The notes under the pieces were generated by a model, which saw only the letters and a list, made by a program, of their open reading frames with translations, searched no databases and was not told the origin of the DNA. The position numbers and the translations under genes are program-made. This document shows positions 10,982 through 22,594 of a DNA stretch of 64,000 bases, one piece after another. The number at the start of each line of letters is the position of its first letter. Positions within the stretch are counted from its first letter, which is position 1. Source of the stretch: Larix kaempferi (lineage: Eukaryota > Streptophyta > Pinopsida > Pinales > Pinaceae); the NCBI GenBank assembly GCA_027924585.1, contig BSBM01000461.1, positions 8,991,001-9,055,000 on the forward strand, read 5' to 3'.

Positions 10982-11728
10982 TGTCAAATTAGTCACAGTA
11001 GATCTAATGAACAAGTAAATCAATCACAACAGATGAACGTAGAAAATATGGTGCAAAACTGTGCAAAACATGCAGCAGTGCTCTCTATCCCAGAAAGGGT
11101 GAATGAATTACAATACAAACTGTCACAATGACTGAGCAATTCGAATTGCCTAAGGAGGTCATTCGAATTACAAAATGGAGTAGCTTGACTCTAACTAGAA
11201 GTCCTCATCAATCAATCGGTGGTGCTCATCAATGCACAACAACCAGTCATCCAGGTGTCAATCTGAGTCTAACTGAGTGTAATAAGTGTAACTGAAGTGT
11301 GTAGCACTGATTTAGGATCTGGAGGCTCAGTGGGGGCGCATGGGAGGCTAACTGAAGTCAGAACAAGTCACCTAATCAAACTGGAGGTCCAACGAAAGTG
11401 ATACAGTCAGTCGGGAGTGAAACTAGCCTCAAATCAGGGAGAATCGGAGCTAACTGAATGTAACTGAAGTGGAACTGCAGTGGTAGGTGAACAAGTGCGC
11501 CCTTCTCTGGCAGTAGGTGAGAAGTGGGCACCTTTCAGCTTAGGAGGGATAAAACTCTGTGCTAGGTGGCTCCCGGGTGCTAGAATGAAGTGGATAAGGT
11601 GCTGGAGGCATCAAACTGGTGACTGGGATGCATGCAAGTGCATGCAGGTGCATGCAAACCCTAGATTCTGCATGCAAACCCTAATTTGCATGCAAGATCC
11701 TGAAAAAGATGATGTGGATATCCGAACA
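10982..11728 (-). repeat. Copia LTR (5' LTR in element orientation)
   Basis: This 747-bp LTR is the partner of 5554-6300. The RY/telo-box cluster is conserved here, with TGCATGCA starting at 11629, 11639, 11649, 11669 and 11687. Confidence 0.94.
11629..11694. promoter_or_regulatory. Phased TGCATGCA and telo-box cluster, 5' LTR copy
   Basis: The arrangement is identical to 6201-6266: the same 10, 10, 20 and 18 bp spacings and both AAACCCTA cores. In this LTR the cluster lies upstream of the element's own transcription start, so this is the copy that would act on the element. Confidence 0.55.
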
Positions 11729-11733
11729 GGGTG
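11729..11733. repeat. Target-site duplication (right) of nested Copia
   Basis: gggtg, matching 5549-5553. Gypsy internal sequence resumes afterwards. Confidence 0.92.
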
Positions 11734-12821
11734 AACTATAGTTCTGCAACTTTTCTTGCTATCTGGATCGTGTGGTGTCATCCTACTCCTTCTTTTGATC
11801 ATCTGCTCATTGTTATGTACTTCTTTCCCAAAAGTGAAATCTTCCCGGCTTACTGTCGCAGACGTTGCAAACTCATCCTCCAGTCTCGAGAGATCAATTG
11901 TAGACGGAGAGGAATTTTTTAAGCAACACTAGGGTGTAAAAACGGCCAGTGGTTCTGGCACATTTGTTTCTCACCAGTAAGCACAGGTTACAGGGGCCCG
12001 GGGGCGACGACCCCCCCCTTTTGTGTGGTCACAGGGACCACGAGACTTTGAACTATAACCAACTGCCTAGACATCTCTGACGAGACTTCATGCTGGTAAC
12101 CTTGGAGTGTCCCAGGTGCAGCTTGCTCCAACTGCTCATGTACACTCGTGGTTCGGGCCCTTAGCGCACCGGGTGTGCTACCACAGCAAATAAAATGGAT
12201 CATTTCCACAACCTCCTTGGAATTCCTAACTTAGCTAGATGCCTGAGCATGTCGTAACATAACCCCTCTTAACTGAAGCAACCTCTGTTCTCTTACTCTG
12301 CTCAGGTCCTATATTAATACATTGCATTCATCCATTCATCTTCCTTGGCACTCCTTTGCACCACCTGCTCACACTCCATGGTAATCATAATATTCCGTTG
12401 TTCCATGTGAGTATTGTCCTGACTTCAAATCAATCGTACTTCTGCCTGTTTACCTACATGCAAAAATGTGCGAAGAATCCCTTTGGCCATGCTATCATGG
12501 TGGATGCCTCATTGCAACCATGCAAACCATCCCTCCAGGTGCCATCGGCCATGCTGCCTCGGTGTATCCCTAATTCCAAACGTGCTTTCTTCTGGCACAA
12601 TCTAAATCGACTAACGATCATATCCGTCAAAAAGGAAAAAGTCCCATCTACATAATGATTTTTGATGTGACCCAATCGCAATGCTGCTACTTGTCGCAGA
12701 CCACTCCATACTTGCGACAGAAGCCTCCCTGCTTCCTCATTATGTCCCTGTTGGTGTGCCATCTTGCCACCAATCGATCTACACTATTCCATTTTTTTTT
12801 TTTCTTTTTTCTCGATGAGAC
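11734..12821 (-). other. Gypsy region downstream of integrase
   Basis: This is element sequence between the integrase end and the nested Copia. An open frame at 12454-12762 (minus) has no recognised motif. A 10-base T run near 12790 is followed by more T-rich sequence. I see no supported gene. Confidence 0.4.
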
Positions 12822-13354
12822 TCAGGCATCGCACTGTTTCAAGCCCGACCGATAAGGATTCAACCTGCTACCATTAATCAATTTGGGGAGCATCGCCCCA
12901 TCCAAGTGCTGCAACTGTACTGCTCCTCCTGAAGTAATGCTACTAATGCGATACAGACCAAGCCAATGCATCTGCAATTTTCCTAGATGTTTCATAAATT
13001 TACTGTCGTACAACAACACCAAATCACCTTGTTGAAACTGTTTGTTCTTGATGTGGCGATCATGCCAAGCCTTCTGGCGATCCTTCTCCATAGCCTGATG
13101 AAAATCGACGATAAAGCGATCTTCCTTCAGCGATCTTACTGCATGAGATGTTCCTCTAATGCTGTCGCAGCATCCATACCAGTTGCTGCCGCTATGCACA
13201 GACTTGGAATGATATACTCCATAAGCATAACCACTTCTTTCGGATACACCATCTTGACCAGTGTCTGTCCTGTCAGTCGTTTGCATGTGGTGCGATAGGC
13301 CCACAATATTGCTGAGATTTTTAGATCCCAGTCATCGCAGTTCACATTACACAC
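12822..13354 (-). pseudogene. Gypsy integrase C-terminal remnant
   Basis: The upstream frame (13354-13136) carries DWDLKISAILWAYRTTCK then LTGQT, the region just after the catalytic core of Ty3/Gypsy integrases. The next frame (to 12822) carries the basic linker KDRQKAWHDRHIK and GDLVLLYDSKF, KHLGKLQMHWLGLYRI and GSRLNPYR, the usual C-terminal fold. The two parts are in different frames, so at least one frameshift is present. The HHCC zinc finger and DDE core are absent because of the deletion next to 13354. Confidence 0.85.
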
Positions 13355-13370
13355 CTTTGCAGCGCATGCT
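13340..13370. other. Deletion junction removing RT, RNase H and integrase core
   Basis: The pre-RT motif LLHEFRDIFPKILE (minus strand) is followed within about 30 bp by the integrase C-terminal motif NVNCDDWDLKI. A full Gypsy pol would carry roughly 2.5 to 3 kb between these points. A single internal deletion explains the structure. Confidence 0.82.
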
Positions 13371-15710
13371 CCAATATCTTAGGAAATATGTCCCGAAACT
13401 CATGGAGCAAATCAGTGACCTTGCTTATCAGCTCATCATCCCAGTAATCCCCAACACTTGTGAACTTTGAATTATCCTCTGTCCCAATGTTAACCTTGCA
13501 GATCTTTAGCGGCTGACTGATCGGATTGCTTGGTGCATCCGGTGGTACTACAACACAATTTCCTTCTGATTCCGGGATATTCACACTCCGTGGATGATCA
13601 CCATCTTCTGGCCCACCACTGATATTGAAGCATTCCATGAGAGTCTACATCTGGCATTGCGTGTGCGGATCCATAGGATATGCCACCGAGACAACTTGCA
13701 GAATTACATAACGGATGAGCTGTAATGCATTATTGACCTCTGGATCGGCGTCCACAAAATTGAATGTGTGAGTAAAGCATACTATGAGCTCCATCCAAGT
13801 AGAAATTTCTCCTCGCAACTCAGCTGCAGTATACCATGATCATGGCATCTCATCCAAAGTATGGATAAAAGCATGGACCCACTCATCTCTTGGTCACGAT
13901 AGCCATAACTGCTGACACTCCATCAAGTGACCACCAGGATCATTCCTACCATCATACTTCCCAGTGTGGTAAACCTTAGTATCACCAAATCGTACCATCA
14001 TCAATCTTTTGCATTTAGACTAGCCATCAATGGATGCCTTGTGTGTCTCCCACCAGCGTGCTCGGGCAGCCTTCAGTGCTTCGTTCAACACCAACAATCA
14101 TTGTGGTTCGAAAACTCTTTCCTTGAACTTCATCAGAAAGTCAAATAAGCCAAGCAGTCCTTCATATACTAGTAGTGTGACTGTTTCAGTTGTAACACGG
14201 CGTAATGACTACATGATCAACCCACATTTATGGAGCAACACCTCGTGCAAGCGGTTCTACCAATATTCTAGCGTATCATCAGAGTCGGACAACGCAGAGT
14301 TGGCGCTGCGCCATCCCAACTCACCGTTGGCAGTCAGATGGATATAATCTTCAGAGATATTTAATGCATGGTCCCATCCACTGGGATCATCATCCTTCAC
14401 TGGTTCTATGTAGCATTGTCCTTCAGCTGGATCCAATGGGGCGATAACTCTGAGATCGTGATTTTCAAAAGTCATCATTCGTCACTTGAAATTGATTACA
14501 GCTCCATTATCATTAGCCCATCCAATCCCCAGTAATGTAGGATAAGAGCTTCCTCCTTCAACTACTTCTATTACATCAAAGTCGGCATATGTTTTCATTC
14601 CCTCAATGTCCACCACCATTCATGGAACTCTCCCAATCGATGTCACTTTAGCATGATTAGCTAACCGGAGCTATACAAGAGACCAACTCAATGGGGGACT
14701 CCCCATCTTCTGCCAAGCCTGCTTGGTCAAGATGTTAACATCCGAACCAAGATCCAAAATAACTTAATCAACATCATAGTCACCAATTTGAATATTCATT
14801 CGCATATCCTTACCCGTCTTCCATCATTGTAAGGAATTAACCGCAAACTCTTGTCGATCCTGGGCCGATCGTCACAACAAAGCTTCAATCGCAGCAAGAG
14901 CGTCGGGATCTCTTGCTAGGGATAAACAATGTTCCAAAAATACTTGAAGTGTGCTGGACTGCCGCGATGGTCCAGCCTTTGAGGTAGCATCGAAAGTAGA
15001 GGGCATGTCATACACAATAGTTTTACCTCAGTCTTTGTCTAATGCACGACGTGCTTGAAGAAATGCCTCTCGCTCCACGTCAAGGTCAAATGATACATTC
15101 TTTTGTCCAGCTAGTCGGATCATTGATCTGTCCTCTCTAGTTGTCTTTACTCCACGAGTGACCACAGCAACGGAAGCATCTTGCGATCTTGGTTCTGCAG
15201 AAATTGTCGCGATGTTTGCACCCTGGGTCTGGTTCAGTGGCAGATTTTCAGGTGGGTTCACATTCTGATTCTGATTTGGCCACATATTCTGGTTCTATAC
15301 AGGTTGCTGCACTTGGTTTTGGGAGGGCTGCTGTGCCTGAGGCTGGTTCAGCAACTGGGGAGTATTCCCTGCTTGCCATCACGCAATCAACTACGGATAA
15401 TTCTCAACCATGTGATCATTAACAAAATAGAACATACATTGGTTCTGTAGCAGTGGACAGTCTTACTGGTAGTGTCCCCATACCGCACAATGATAGCATT
15501 GAACAAGTCCGTGACCACCTCATCCTCCTCCTCGACCAAATCCTCTGCCACGTACTCCTCGGTATCCTCCCTGGAATCCTCCCTGCTACTGGTACTGTGG
15601 TTGGTTGAACTATTGCTGCATTGGTGCCGGTTGCATTCCTTGCCCTTGCTGTGCATACAACAGTTTTTGTACATGCTATGGCTGCTATGGAGCCATCTGC
15701 ATTGGAGCAT
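13371..15710 (-). pseudogene. Gypsy protease and pre-RT linker, decayed
   Basis: On the minus strand this holds a Q/P/N-rich linker (about 15700-15300), then an acidic/basic segment, then the retropepsin-like region near 14480-14770. That region carries VILDLGSDVNILTKQ, a hydrophobic stretch and PTLLGIGWAN, followed by RVIAPLDPAEG. The active-site triad is D-L-G-S rather than D-T/S-G, which may be typical of this plant lineage. The linker ends with KVNIGTEDN and LLHEFRDIFP, which normally precede the RT. Several stops and frameshifts break the frame. Confidence 0.72.
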
Positions 15711-15735
15711 ATTGTAGCATGAACTGCGGCGGTTG

Positions 15736-16725
15736 CTACTGCTGCGATATAAACTGCATCTGCGGTTGAGGTAGTGGTTGGGCTACCTGTGGATGCAGTT
15801 GCGACTGTTGTATGACACGTTGGTCATCCTTTACATAGAACGCGTCATAGATTTTTCTTGTAGCAACCCGTATGCATGGCAATCCTTGTCGTTGTGACCC
15901 ACCGATTTGCACAATGTACAATAAAGATTCCTCACGGTTGTGACCATTTTCTGCATAGATGGGAAATTGTCATAGCTATGCCTGTATGCCTGGCAGATGT
16001 GACACCACGGCATGCTACCACCATTCAACGGATTTGGCCCTCCTAAAACCAAATAATTGCAGAAATCCGGGCAATTGTCCTTCGTATGCCCTTCTCCTCG
16101 GCATCGCGTACACCATACTTCATCGCGCTGTTCCTTGCCCTTCTTTAAATCTTGCAGTTGTATAGTCAAGTTAGCGAGCTATGTCTGTATCTGTGACATC
16201 CCAGCTGCAGTTTTTCCAATCGGCGACGCCTCCAATTCGTATTGCAATCTCCAGAGCTTCATTGGGCGTCGAGATGTTTTGTTGCATCAATGGAAGCCGA
16301 ATATCCGGTAGCAGTTTTGCGATGAACCACTCTTTATGTTGGATGGTGCTCATGTCAAAACTAACCCTTGCCATCAGTGTCTTGAATCGCTGGTCGAAAT
16401 CCCACACTGTCTCATTGGGATATTGCTTAATTTCTTTCAATTCCGTAATATATTGAGCCTCAGACTTGGGATTTCTAAATTTTGCAATCAATCCATCCTG
16501 GATCTCATTGAGTGACTTCTCTGGGGATCCTGTAGCGACTAGAACAAACTTCATAAACCAATCTAATGCATGACCTCGCAGAGTTGTCGCTAACTGTCCT
16601 TTCTTAGCGGAATCATCAGTGATCTATTTTACGGTCCAGATCGCTTCACACAAAAACCAATAATGTTATAGGTTGTCTGTCCCACTCCCGTGGAACAACA
16701 TTAACTTAGCATCATCACCTGCCAT
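15736..16725 (-). pseudogene. Gypsy gag with three zinc knuckles, decayed
   Basis: The capsid-type region (Retrotrans_gag) begins near MAGDDAKLMLFHGSG at 16725 and continues through ATTLRGHALDWFMKF, WDFDQRFKTLMARV and AKLLPDIRLPLM. After a frameshift near 16170 come three knuckle positions: CTRCRGEGHTKDNC (intact), CHICQAYRHSYDNF (last Cys lost to Phe) and CTLCKSVGHNDKDC (intact). In-frame stops upstream fit CAG-to-TAG and CAA-to-TAA changes. Gag would form the virus-like particle and bind the RNA. Confidence 0.82.
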
Positions 16726-17646
16726 TCTGGGATTCCTTCCTCCTTTCATTGTACTACTACCGATTAACTTTTGTGGTATTGACGAACTTGGCGAGGTCAA
16801 AGTGGTATTTCTTGCTATCTGAGAGATAGTGAGTGGAGGTGTGGGTACGTTGGTGCTGGGGTTTTGGTCCTGCCTCTATCCTGGGCGTATCCTAGTTGTC
16901 CTTGTCAGGACTGTGAGGTCGCTTCATCCCGTGTGGTCTTCCGTTACGGCCTTGCAGTTCGACTGCAGCAGGACCTTCTCCTGTCCTCTACCTCTTTTCC
17001 TGTAGGAACCTTGCTCCTGCCCTCATAATACCACTTTATTCCTCGACTTCACTCATAGTCTCATCATGACCTACACCCATCTACCCCTTATCATTCCATG
17101 TACCTCCCCCCAACTATCGCAGTACCCACGGCCTCCACCCACCAGGATTTCTACTAATCAAGATGCATCTTCAATATACCTTTTCCGCAAATAAGCATCT
17201 TAATCGACAGTTGAAGCAACAACACCCGAGGTTTGTGGAAAAAATATCTTTTGGCTTCACTATAGGATTTCTGAGTATCAACTGCAAATTATGTGATATA
17301 GCCCTCTAGGACACTATCGAACCACACTTAGACAGCTCGCGATGCTTTATTATCAACCTCCTGCAGCTCCTGAATCAACTCGGGGGTCCAGGTCATCGGT
17401 TCACCACCTTGCAAGTTCCTCTTTTGGAAGGTCAACTTCGCCAACCACTCATACAGGATGACTGGGAATTCACAGAAAAACCACTCGTGCAGTCCGTCAT
17501 GAATATATCTATCCACCCACTGATCTACTGTCATTCAAATGTTCCAGCTTTCTTCTTCAGCGAATTCTTGTATCTTTTAATCAAACCATTCCTGTATCTC
17601 GGGTTTCATCGGGTGCCACAACATATCCTCCTTTCACTTCACACAC
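16726..17646 (-). other. Gypsy 5' leader
   Basis: This lies between PBS and gag on the minus strand. A short open frame at 17328-17534 has no recognised motif. No other feature is supported. Confidence 0.5.
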
Positions 17647-17665
17647 AGTCCCAGAAATGGAACCA
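17647..17665 (-). other. Gypsy primer-binding site candidate
   Basis: Two bases inside the LTR, the element strand reads TGGTTCCATTTCTGGGACT. It starts with the obligatory TGG (complement of the tRNA CCA end) at the expected spacing. I cannot name the tRNA with confidence. Confidence 0.65.
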
Positions 17666-17667
17666 TT

Positions 17668-18513
17668 TGTTGACTCAAACCCAGTTGACAGGGGTTCCCA
17701 TCACTATCGACACCAACCCACCACGATCTCCCTAAGCATCGGCCCAAGCAGGTTTTACCCTACCAAGCAACATCTGTAGAGCAGATGAGGTCTCACCCAA
17801 GGTGATCAAGGGAGAGTGGACAGAACCATGTTTCCACTGAATGAAGGAGGATGCGTGTGGCATCAGCTACTTAATCTTATTGCAACATTCAACAGTAAAT
17901 CTATGCATTCACTTCGACATTATTAGACTCGTAGCATCATTTAATGGAAACATTTATTGTTGCAGCAGATTATAACAGTCTAATGACTATTACATCAAAG
18001 AAACATTGCATTACCATCAAAAGACAGAAGACACTCCAGGATTGCATAGAATAGTTTCATCACATCATATTATTACTGCAAAAACCCAATACAATGCCTC
18101 TACAGATCACAGATTTCAACAATATCTCTCAGTCTCAGAGCATACGCACAAACCGTATATCAAAAACTTCTCTTCTTTTTCCCTTCTCCTTACAACCTGC
18201 AACTTTATGTATATATATAGGCTTTGCCTTTACAATGTTTGTCCACTTACTAACAACTTCATAACCAACTCTTGCACAAATGACCCAAAATCTAACTGAT
18301 GCGGTCCAAATGACCCAAAAACCCGCCTATTGCGGTATAATTAGCTCAAAAATACATTTCATATGGTCCAATGACCCAAAAAATCGCCTATTGCAGTACA
18401 AACGACTCAAAAAATACATAAAATAATCGAGCCTTCTTCTTTCCGCAATTTCGTCTGACATGTCGTAGCATCGTCGGTGCTACGATTCTTCCTTATCAAA
18501 CCTCCTACCAACA
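17668..18513 (-). repeat. Gypsy LTR (5' LTR in element orientation)
   Basis: This 846-bp LTR starts TGTTGACTC and ends CTACCAACA. It is the partner of 4638-5482 with roughly 8% divergence by eye. Confidence 0.93.
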
Positions 18514-18518
18514 GTTAA
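18514..18518. repeat. Target-site duplication (right) of Gypsy element
   Basis: gttaa, matching 4633-4637. Copy A host sequence resumes directly after it. Confidence 0.92.
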
Positions 18519-18760
18519 GTATTAATTGTGGTCATCTTTAAAATAAATGCTAGTAAATGATTAAGAAGATTATTGTTAATGCAATTAATAAATATTAATG
18601 AAGAGTTAATAATGTGAGTGGGTGATAATAATGTTGGTACTGAATTGATTAATTTTAACTAAATATTAATGATATCAATTAGTTCAATTACTTGGTTTAC
18701 CAATGATAATGGTGTAAATAGTATTGATAAGATTATTATTGACTTGATTAGTAAATTGTA
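18519..18760 (+). repeat. Segmental duplication, copy A, right arm
   Basis: This aligns with about 31554-31742 and restores collinearity after the Gypsy insertion. It carries about 50 bp near 18605-18660 that copy B lacks. Homology stops near 18760, giving the right breakpoint of the duplicated unit. Confidence 0.8.
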
Positions 18761-19832
18761 GGGTCATTGCAAGCTAATAAGGGTCACTTTTGGCATGTTA
18801 GATGTAATAGAAAACTGAAAAATCAGGCATCCCTCAACTTACTTGGATTTTTTGAGATACTTACGCAAAATATCTTGCATTGAGTAAAAAAGTTGAAATC
18901 TAGGAAATTGAATCATGTTTCCGAATATATAACTTTTATGTACTGAAAATGTTTATAGCTATTTCAAGTTTCATTTTTCATAACAAACACTTTTTATTTT
19001 TCATGCAAATGATAAGGTTTATGTTTTTGTGGGTGCAGCCTTTGAGGGCCTAAATGATGGAATCAAGCTACCAAAATGGGCATGCATGTAGAGAACATAT
19101 AGCACTAGTGCATCATTATTTTTCGAAAATTAAATTTATAATTTTATAATTGTATAAGTGATCAAACCTCGAAAATAGTACATCTTTTGTGAGTGCATCC
19201 TTTGAAGGTCTTAATGCAAAAATCATGAAATGCGGGTTTGATAAAACGTGGAGGTTAGTGTCTACTTGTGCACCATACAATTTATTTTTGAAATGATTAA
19301 GAATTGAAAAATTTATGGAAGAAACACTAACAGTGTGTTTCACGAGTTACGGAGGCAGGACACAAGAAATTGAAAAAAAATAGGAAAAATTAATATTTTT
19401 AAATAAAAGTTACGTATTTGGAATCTGCAGAAAAAAAATGTTATTTGTGTTTAAGATTTCGTCAAAAATGAATGTGTGTAGCATATTGTAACGAGTGGCT
19501 AAGCACAGGCTTCTCCAGAAACTGGAAGAAATACCCAATTAGCTTTGGTTTATCATTACCATAGCACAGGTTTGGTATTACCAAAGCAAACTCCAAAGCA
19601 TACACATCGGATTATGGTTGACATGCGAGCAAGTGAGTTGGCTTGGTTTAGGCTCTAACAAACACGAGTGCGTTCTATTTAAATTCAAAAAATATTCATG
19701 TGCTTTTATAATTTCATAACGCGAATGCGATATATAACACCATAACACGTGCGCGTTCTGTAGTGCAAAAACGCGCTAGCATTATTTAAATCATAAAATC
19801 TATGTTTAATACTTGAGAGGGGGTGGGGAAGA
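18761..19832. repeat. AT-rich spacer with a two-copy ~158-bp degenerate repeat
   Basis: Two related blocks start near 19028 and 19187. Each opens with tgtg(g/a)gtgca(g/t)cctttga and ends with tgcatcatt or tgcaccata followed by a T-rich stretch. CG-containing words (gcgcgttctg, acgcgctagc) cluster at 19680-19790. I see no supported gene. Confidence 0.5.
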
Positions 19833-20289
19833 CTCAAGGGCATTTTTGGTTAATAGTTGAGAAGCGGTGGGGAAGGGTCAAGGGACTCTATGGTTAATAT
19901 TTAATAGGGGTGGGAAAGGGTCAAGGGCTTAGAAGGATGTTGGAAGCTTGATTGGGGAGAGATGAAGGGAATGGGAACATGATGGGCTCCAGGGGTGAAG
20001 GGCAGTGGAGCTTGAGAGCACTATTAGGAGTAAAAGAGGTTCTGAAGAGGTATAGGGTTAGAAGTTGAAAGTCAGACTTGAGTGACAAGGGGGGTTGGAT
20101 GGAGGCAAGGGGGATGTGAGAGAGAAAGAAATAATACAAGGAGGGAGAGACATAGAGAGAAGGAGGGAGAGGGACAATGGGGAGGAATGGATTTAGAGGG
20201 AGTGAGAGATAGATGAGGATAGAACGAAATAAAGAGATAGGAAGGGAGGGACAGAAAGTGTTGGTGGGAGACATGCAGGGAGTGGTGGC

Positions 20290-20336
<47 letters not shown>

Positions 20337-20521
20337 TATGAGAGGAGTGGGAAGGGACATAAAGTTAGAGAGAGAGAGAGAGGGAGTGATGGAGAGATGG
20401 GGATAGGTTGAGGGAAAGATAACATGAGGGAAGGAGAGAAGGTAGGGTGACGGATGGATGGATAAAGGTGGAGATAGATATGGATGGAGGGGAAATGGGT
20501 TTGAGAAGGGAAAGGGGCATA

Positions 20522-20554
<33 letters not shown>

Positions 20555-21471
20555 AGAGAGAGAGAGAGAGAGAGAGAGATGGTTGGGGAGAGAGAGGCTA
20601 GAGGGAGGTGTGAGTGACAAAGAAAGTGAGAGGTTGTGTGTGTGTGTGTGGTAGGGAAGGAGGAATCAGTGGGGTGGTAGGGATGAAAATGGTGTAAGGG
20701 ATAGAAAGCAACATAGAGGGAGGGAGGTAAAGGGAGTGAGAGACATATCCAGGGATAGATCTAGAGAAAGAGATAGGGAGGGGGGGATACAAGGTGAGAG
20801 AGAGAGGGAAAGGGGGAGGGATAAAGACACATAGGGTTAGTGATTAAGGGCAAACGAAGCGAGAGATTGCTATAGGGAACTGGATAATTGCGAAGGTAAA
20901 GAGAAGGTGGAGAGAGAGAGTGAGAGAGTGAGAGAAAAGGGGATAGGTTGAGGCAAAGATAACAGTAGGGAGAGATAGAAGGGGAGAAGGGGAGAGACGG
21001 TGAGAGATGGAGGGATGGAGGGGTATTTTTGGTTAATATTTGAGAAGGGGTAGGGAAGGGTCAAGGGAATCTATTGTTAATATTTAATAGAGGTGGGAAA
21101 GGGTCAAGGGCTTAAAAGGATGTTGGAATATTGAGTGGGGAGAGATGAAGGTAATGGGAGCATGATGGGCTACAGGAGTGAAGGAAAGTGGGGCTTGAGA
21201 GCACTATTAGGAGTAGAAGAGGTTCTGAAGAGGTATAGGGTTAAAAGTTGAAAGTGAGACTTGAGTGACAAGGGGGGATGGATGGAGGCAAGGGGGATGT
21301 CAGAGAGAAAGAGAGAATACAAGACGGGGGATAGACATAGAGAGAGGGAGGGAGAGGGACAATGGGGAGGAATGGATTTAAATGGAGTTAGAGATAGATG
21401 GGGATAGAATGAAATAAAGAGATAGGAGGGGAGGGACAGAAAGTGTTGGTGGGAGACATGCAGGGAGTGGT

Positions 21472-21502
<31 letters not shown>

Positions 21503-21732
21503 ATATGAGAGGAGGGGGAATGGACATAAAGTGAGAGAGAGAGAGAGAGAGAGGGAGTGATGGAGAGATGGGGATAGGTTGAGGGAAAGATAAGAGGAGG
21601 GAGGGATAGAAGGTGAGAAAGAGAGAGATGGTTAGAGAGGGAGGGAGAGAAGGTAGGGTGAGGGATGGAGGGAGAAAGGTGGAGATAGATATGGATGGAG
21701 GGGGAATGGGTTTGAGAAGGGAAAGGGACATA

Positions 21733-21786
<54 letters not shown>

Positions 21787-22536
21787 TTGATGGTTGGGGA
21801 GATAGAGACTAGATGGAGGTGTGAGTGACAAAGAAAGTGGGAGGTTGTGTGTGTGTGTGTGATAGGGAAGGAGGAATCAGTGGGGTGGAAGGGACGAATA
21901 TGGTGTAAGGGAGAGAAAGCAACATAGAGGGAGGGAGGTAAAGGGAATGAGGGACAGATCCAAGGACAAATCTAGAGAAAGAGATAGGGAGGGAGGGATA
22001 CAAGGTGAGAGAGAGAGGACAGGGGGAGGGATAAAGGCATAGAGGGTTATTGATTAATGGAAAACAAAGGGAGAGAGTGTTATAGGGAGGGATAATTGTG
22101 AAGATAAAGATAAGGTGGAGAGAGAGAGTGAGAGAGTGAGAGACATGGGGATAGGTTGAGGCAAAGATAATAGCAGGGAGAGATAGAAGGCTAGAAGGGG
22201 AGAGACAGTGAGAGAGGGAGGGATGGAGGGATAAAGGTGAAGATAGAGATGGATGGAGGGGATGGATTTGAGAGGGGCAAGGGACACAATGTGTGTGGGT
22301 GGGGGGGAGAGAGAGTGAGAGAGAGAGATAGAGAGAGAGAGATGGTGGGGGACATAGAGACTAGAGGGAGCGGTGAGCGACAAAGAAAGTGTTAGGTTGT
22401 GAATGTGTGTGTTTGTAATAGGGAAGGATGGATGAGTGGGGTGGTAGGGACAGGGATGGAGTAAGGGTGAGAAAGCAACATAGAGGGAGGGATGTAGAGG
22501 GAATGAGGGAATGTGCACATGTGTGTGTGTGTGTGT

Positions 22537-22594
<58 letters not shown>

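Larger units (their letters stand above)
5554..11728 (-). mobile_element. Ty1/Copia LTR retrotransposon, structurally complete, three in-frame stops
   Basis: This element has two 747-bp LTRs (about 15 differences, roughly 2%), a 5-bp TSD, a tRNA-iMet PBS, a G-run PPT and one gag-pol frame on the minus strand. Domains follow the Copia order: gag, zinc knuckle, protease, integrase, RT, RNase H. It is the youngest insertion in this nest. It is probably not autonomous now, because of three in-frame stop codons and a lost integrase zinc ligand. Confidence 0.95.
4638..18513 (-). mobile_element. Ty3/Gypsy LTR retrotransposon, internally deleted, hosting a nested Copia
   Basis: The element is complete at its ends, with LTRs of 845 and 846 bp (TG...CA), 5-bp TSDs and a PBS-like site next to the right-hand LTR. 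On the minus strand it keeps gag, zinc knuckles, protease, a pre-RT linker and the integrase C terminus. The RT core, RNase H and most of the integrase are missing at a junction near 13340-13370, so it could move only in trans. The LTRs differ at roughly 8% of positions by my reading, indicating an old insertion. A younger Copia element occupies 5554-11728, in the region between the integrase end and the 3' LTR. Confidence 0.93.
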
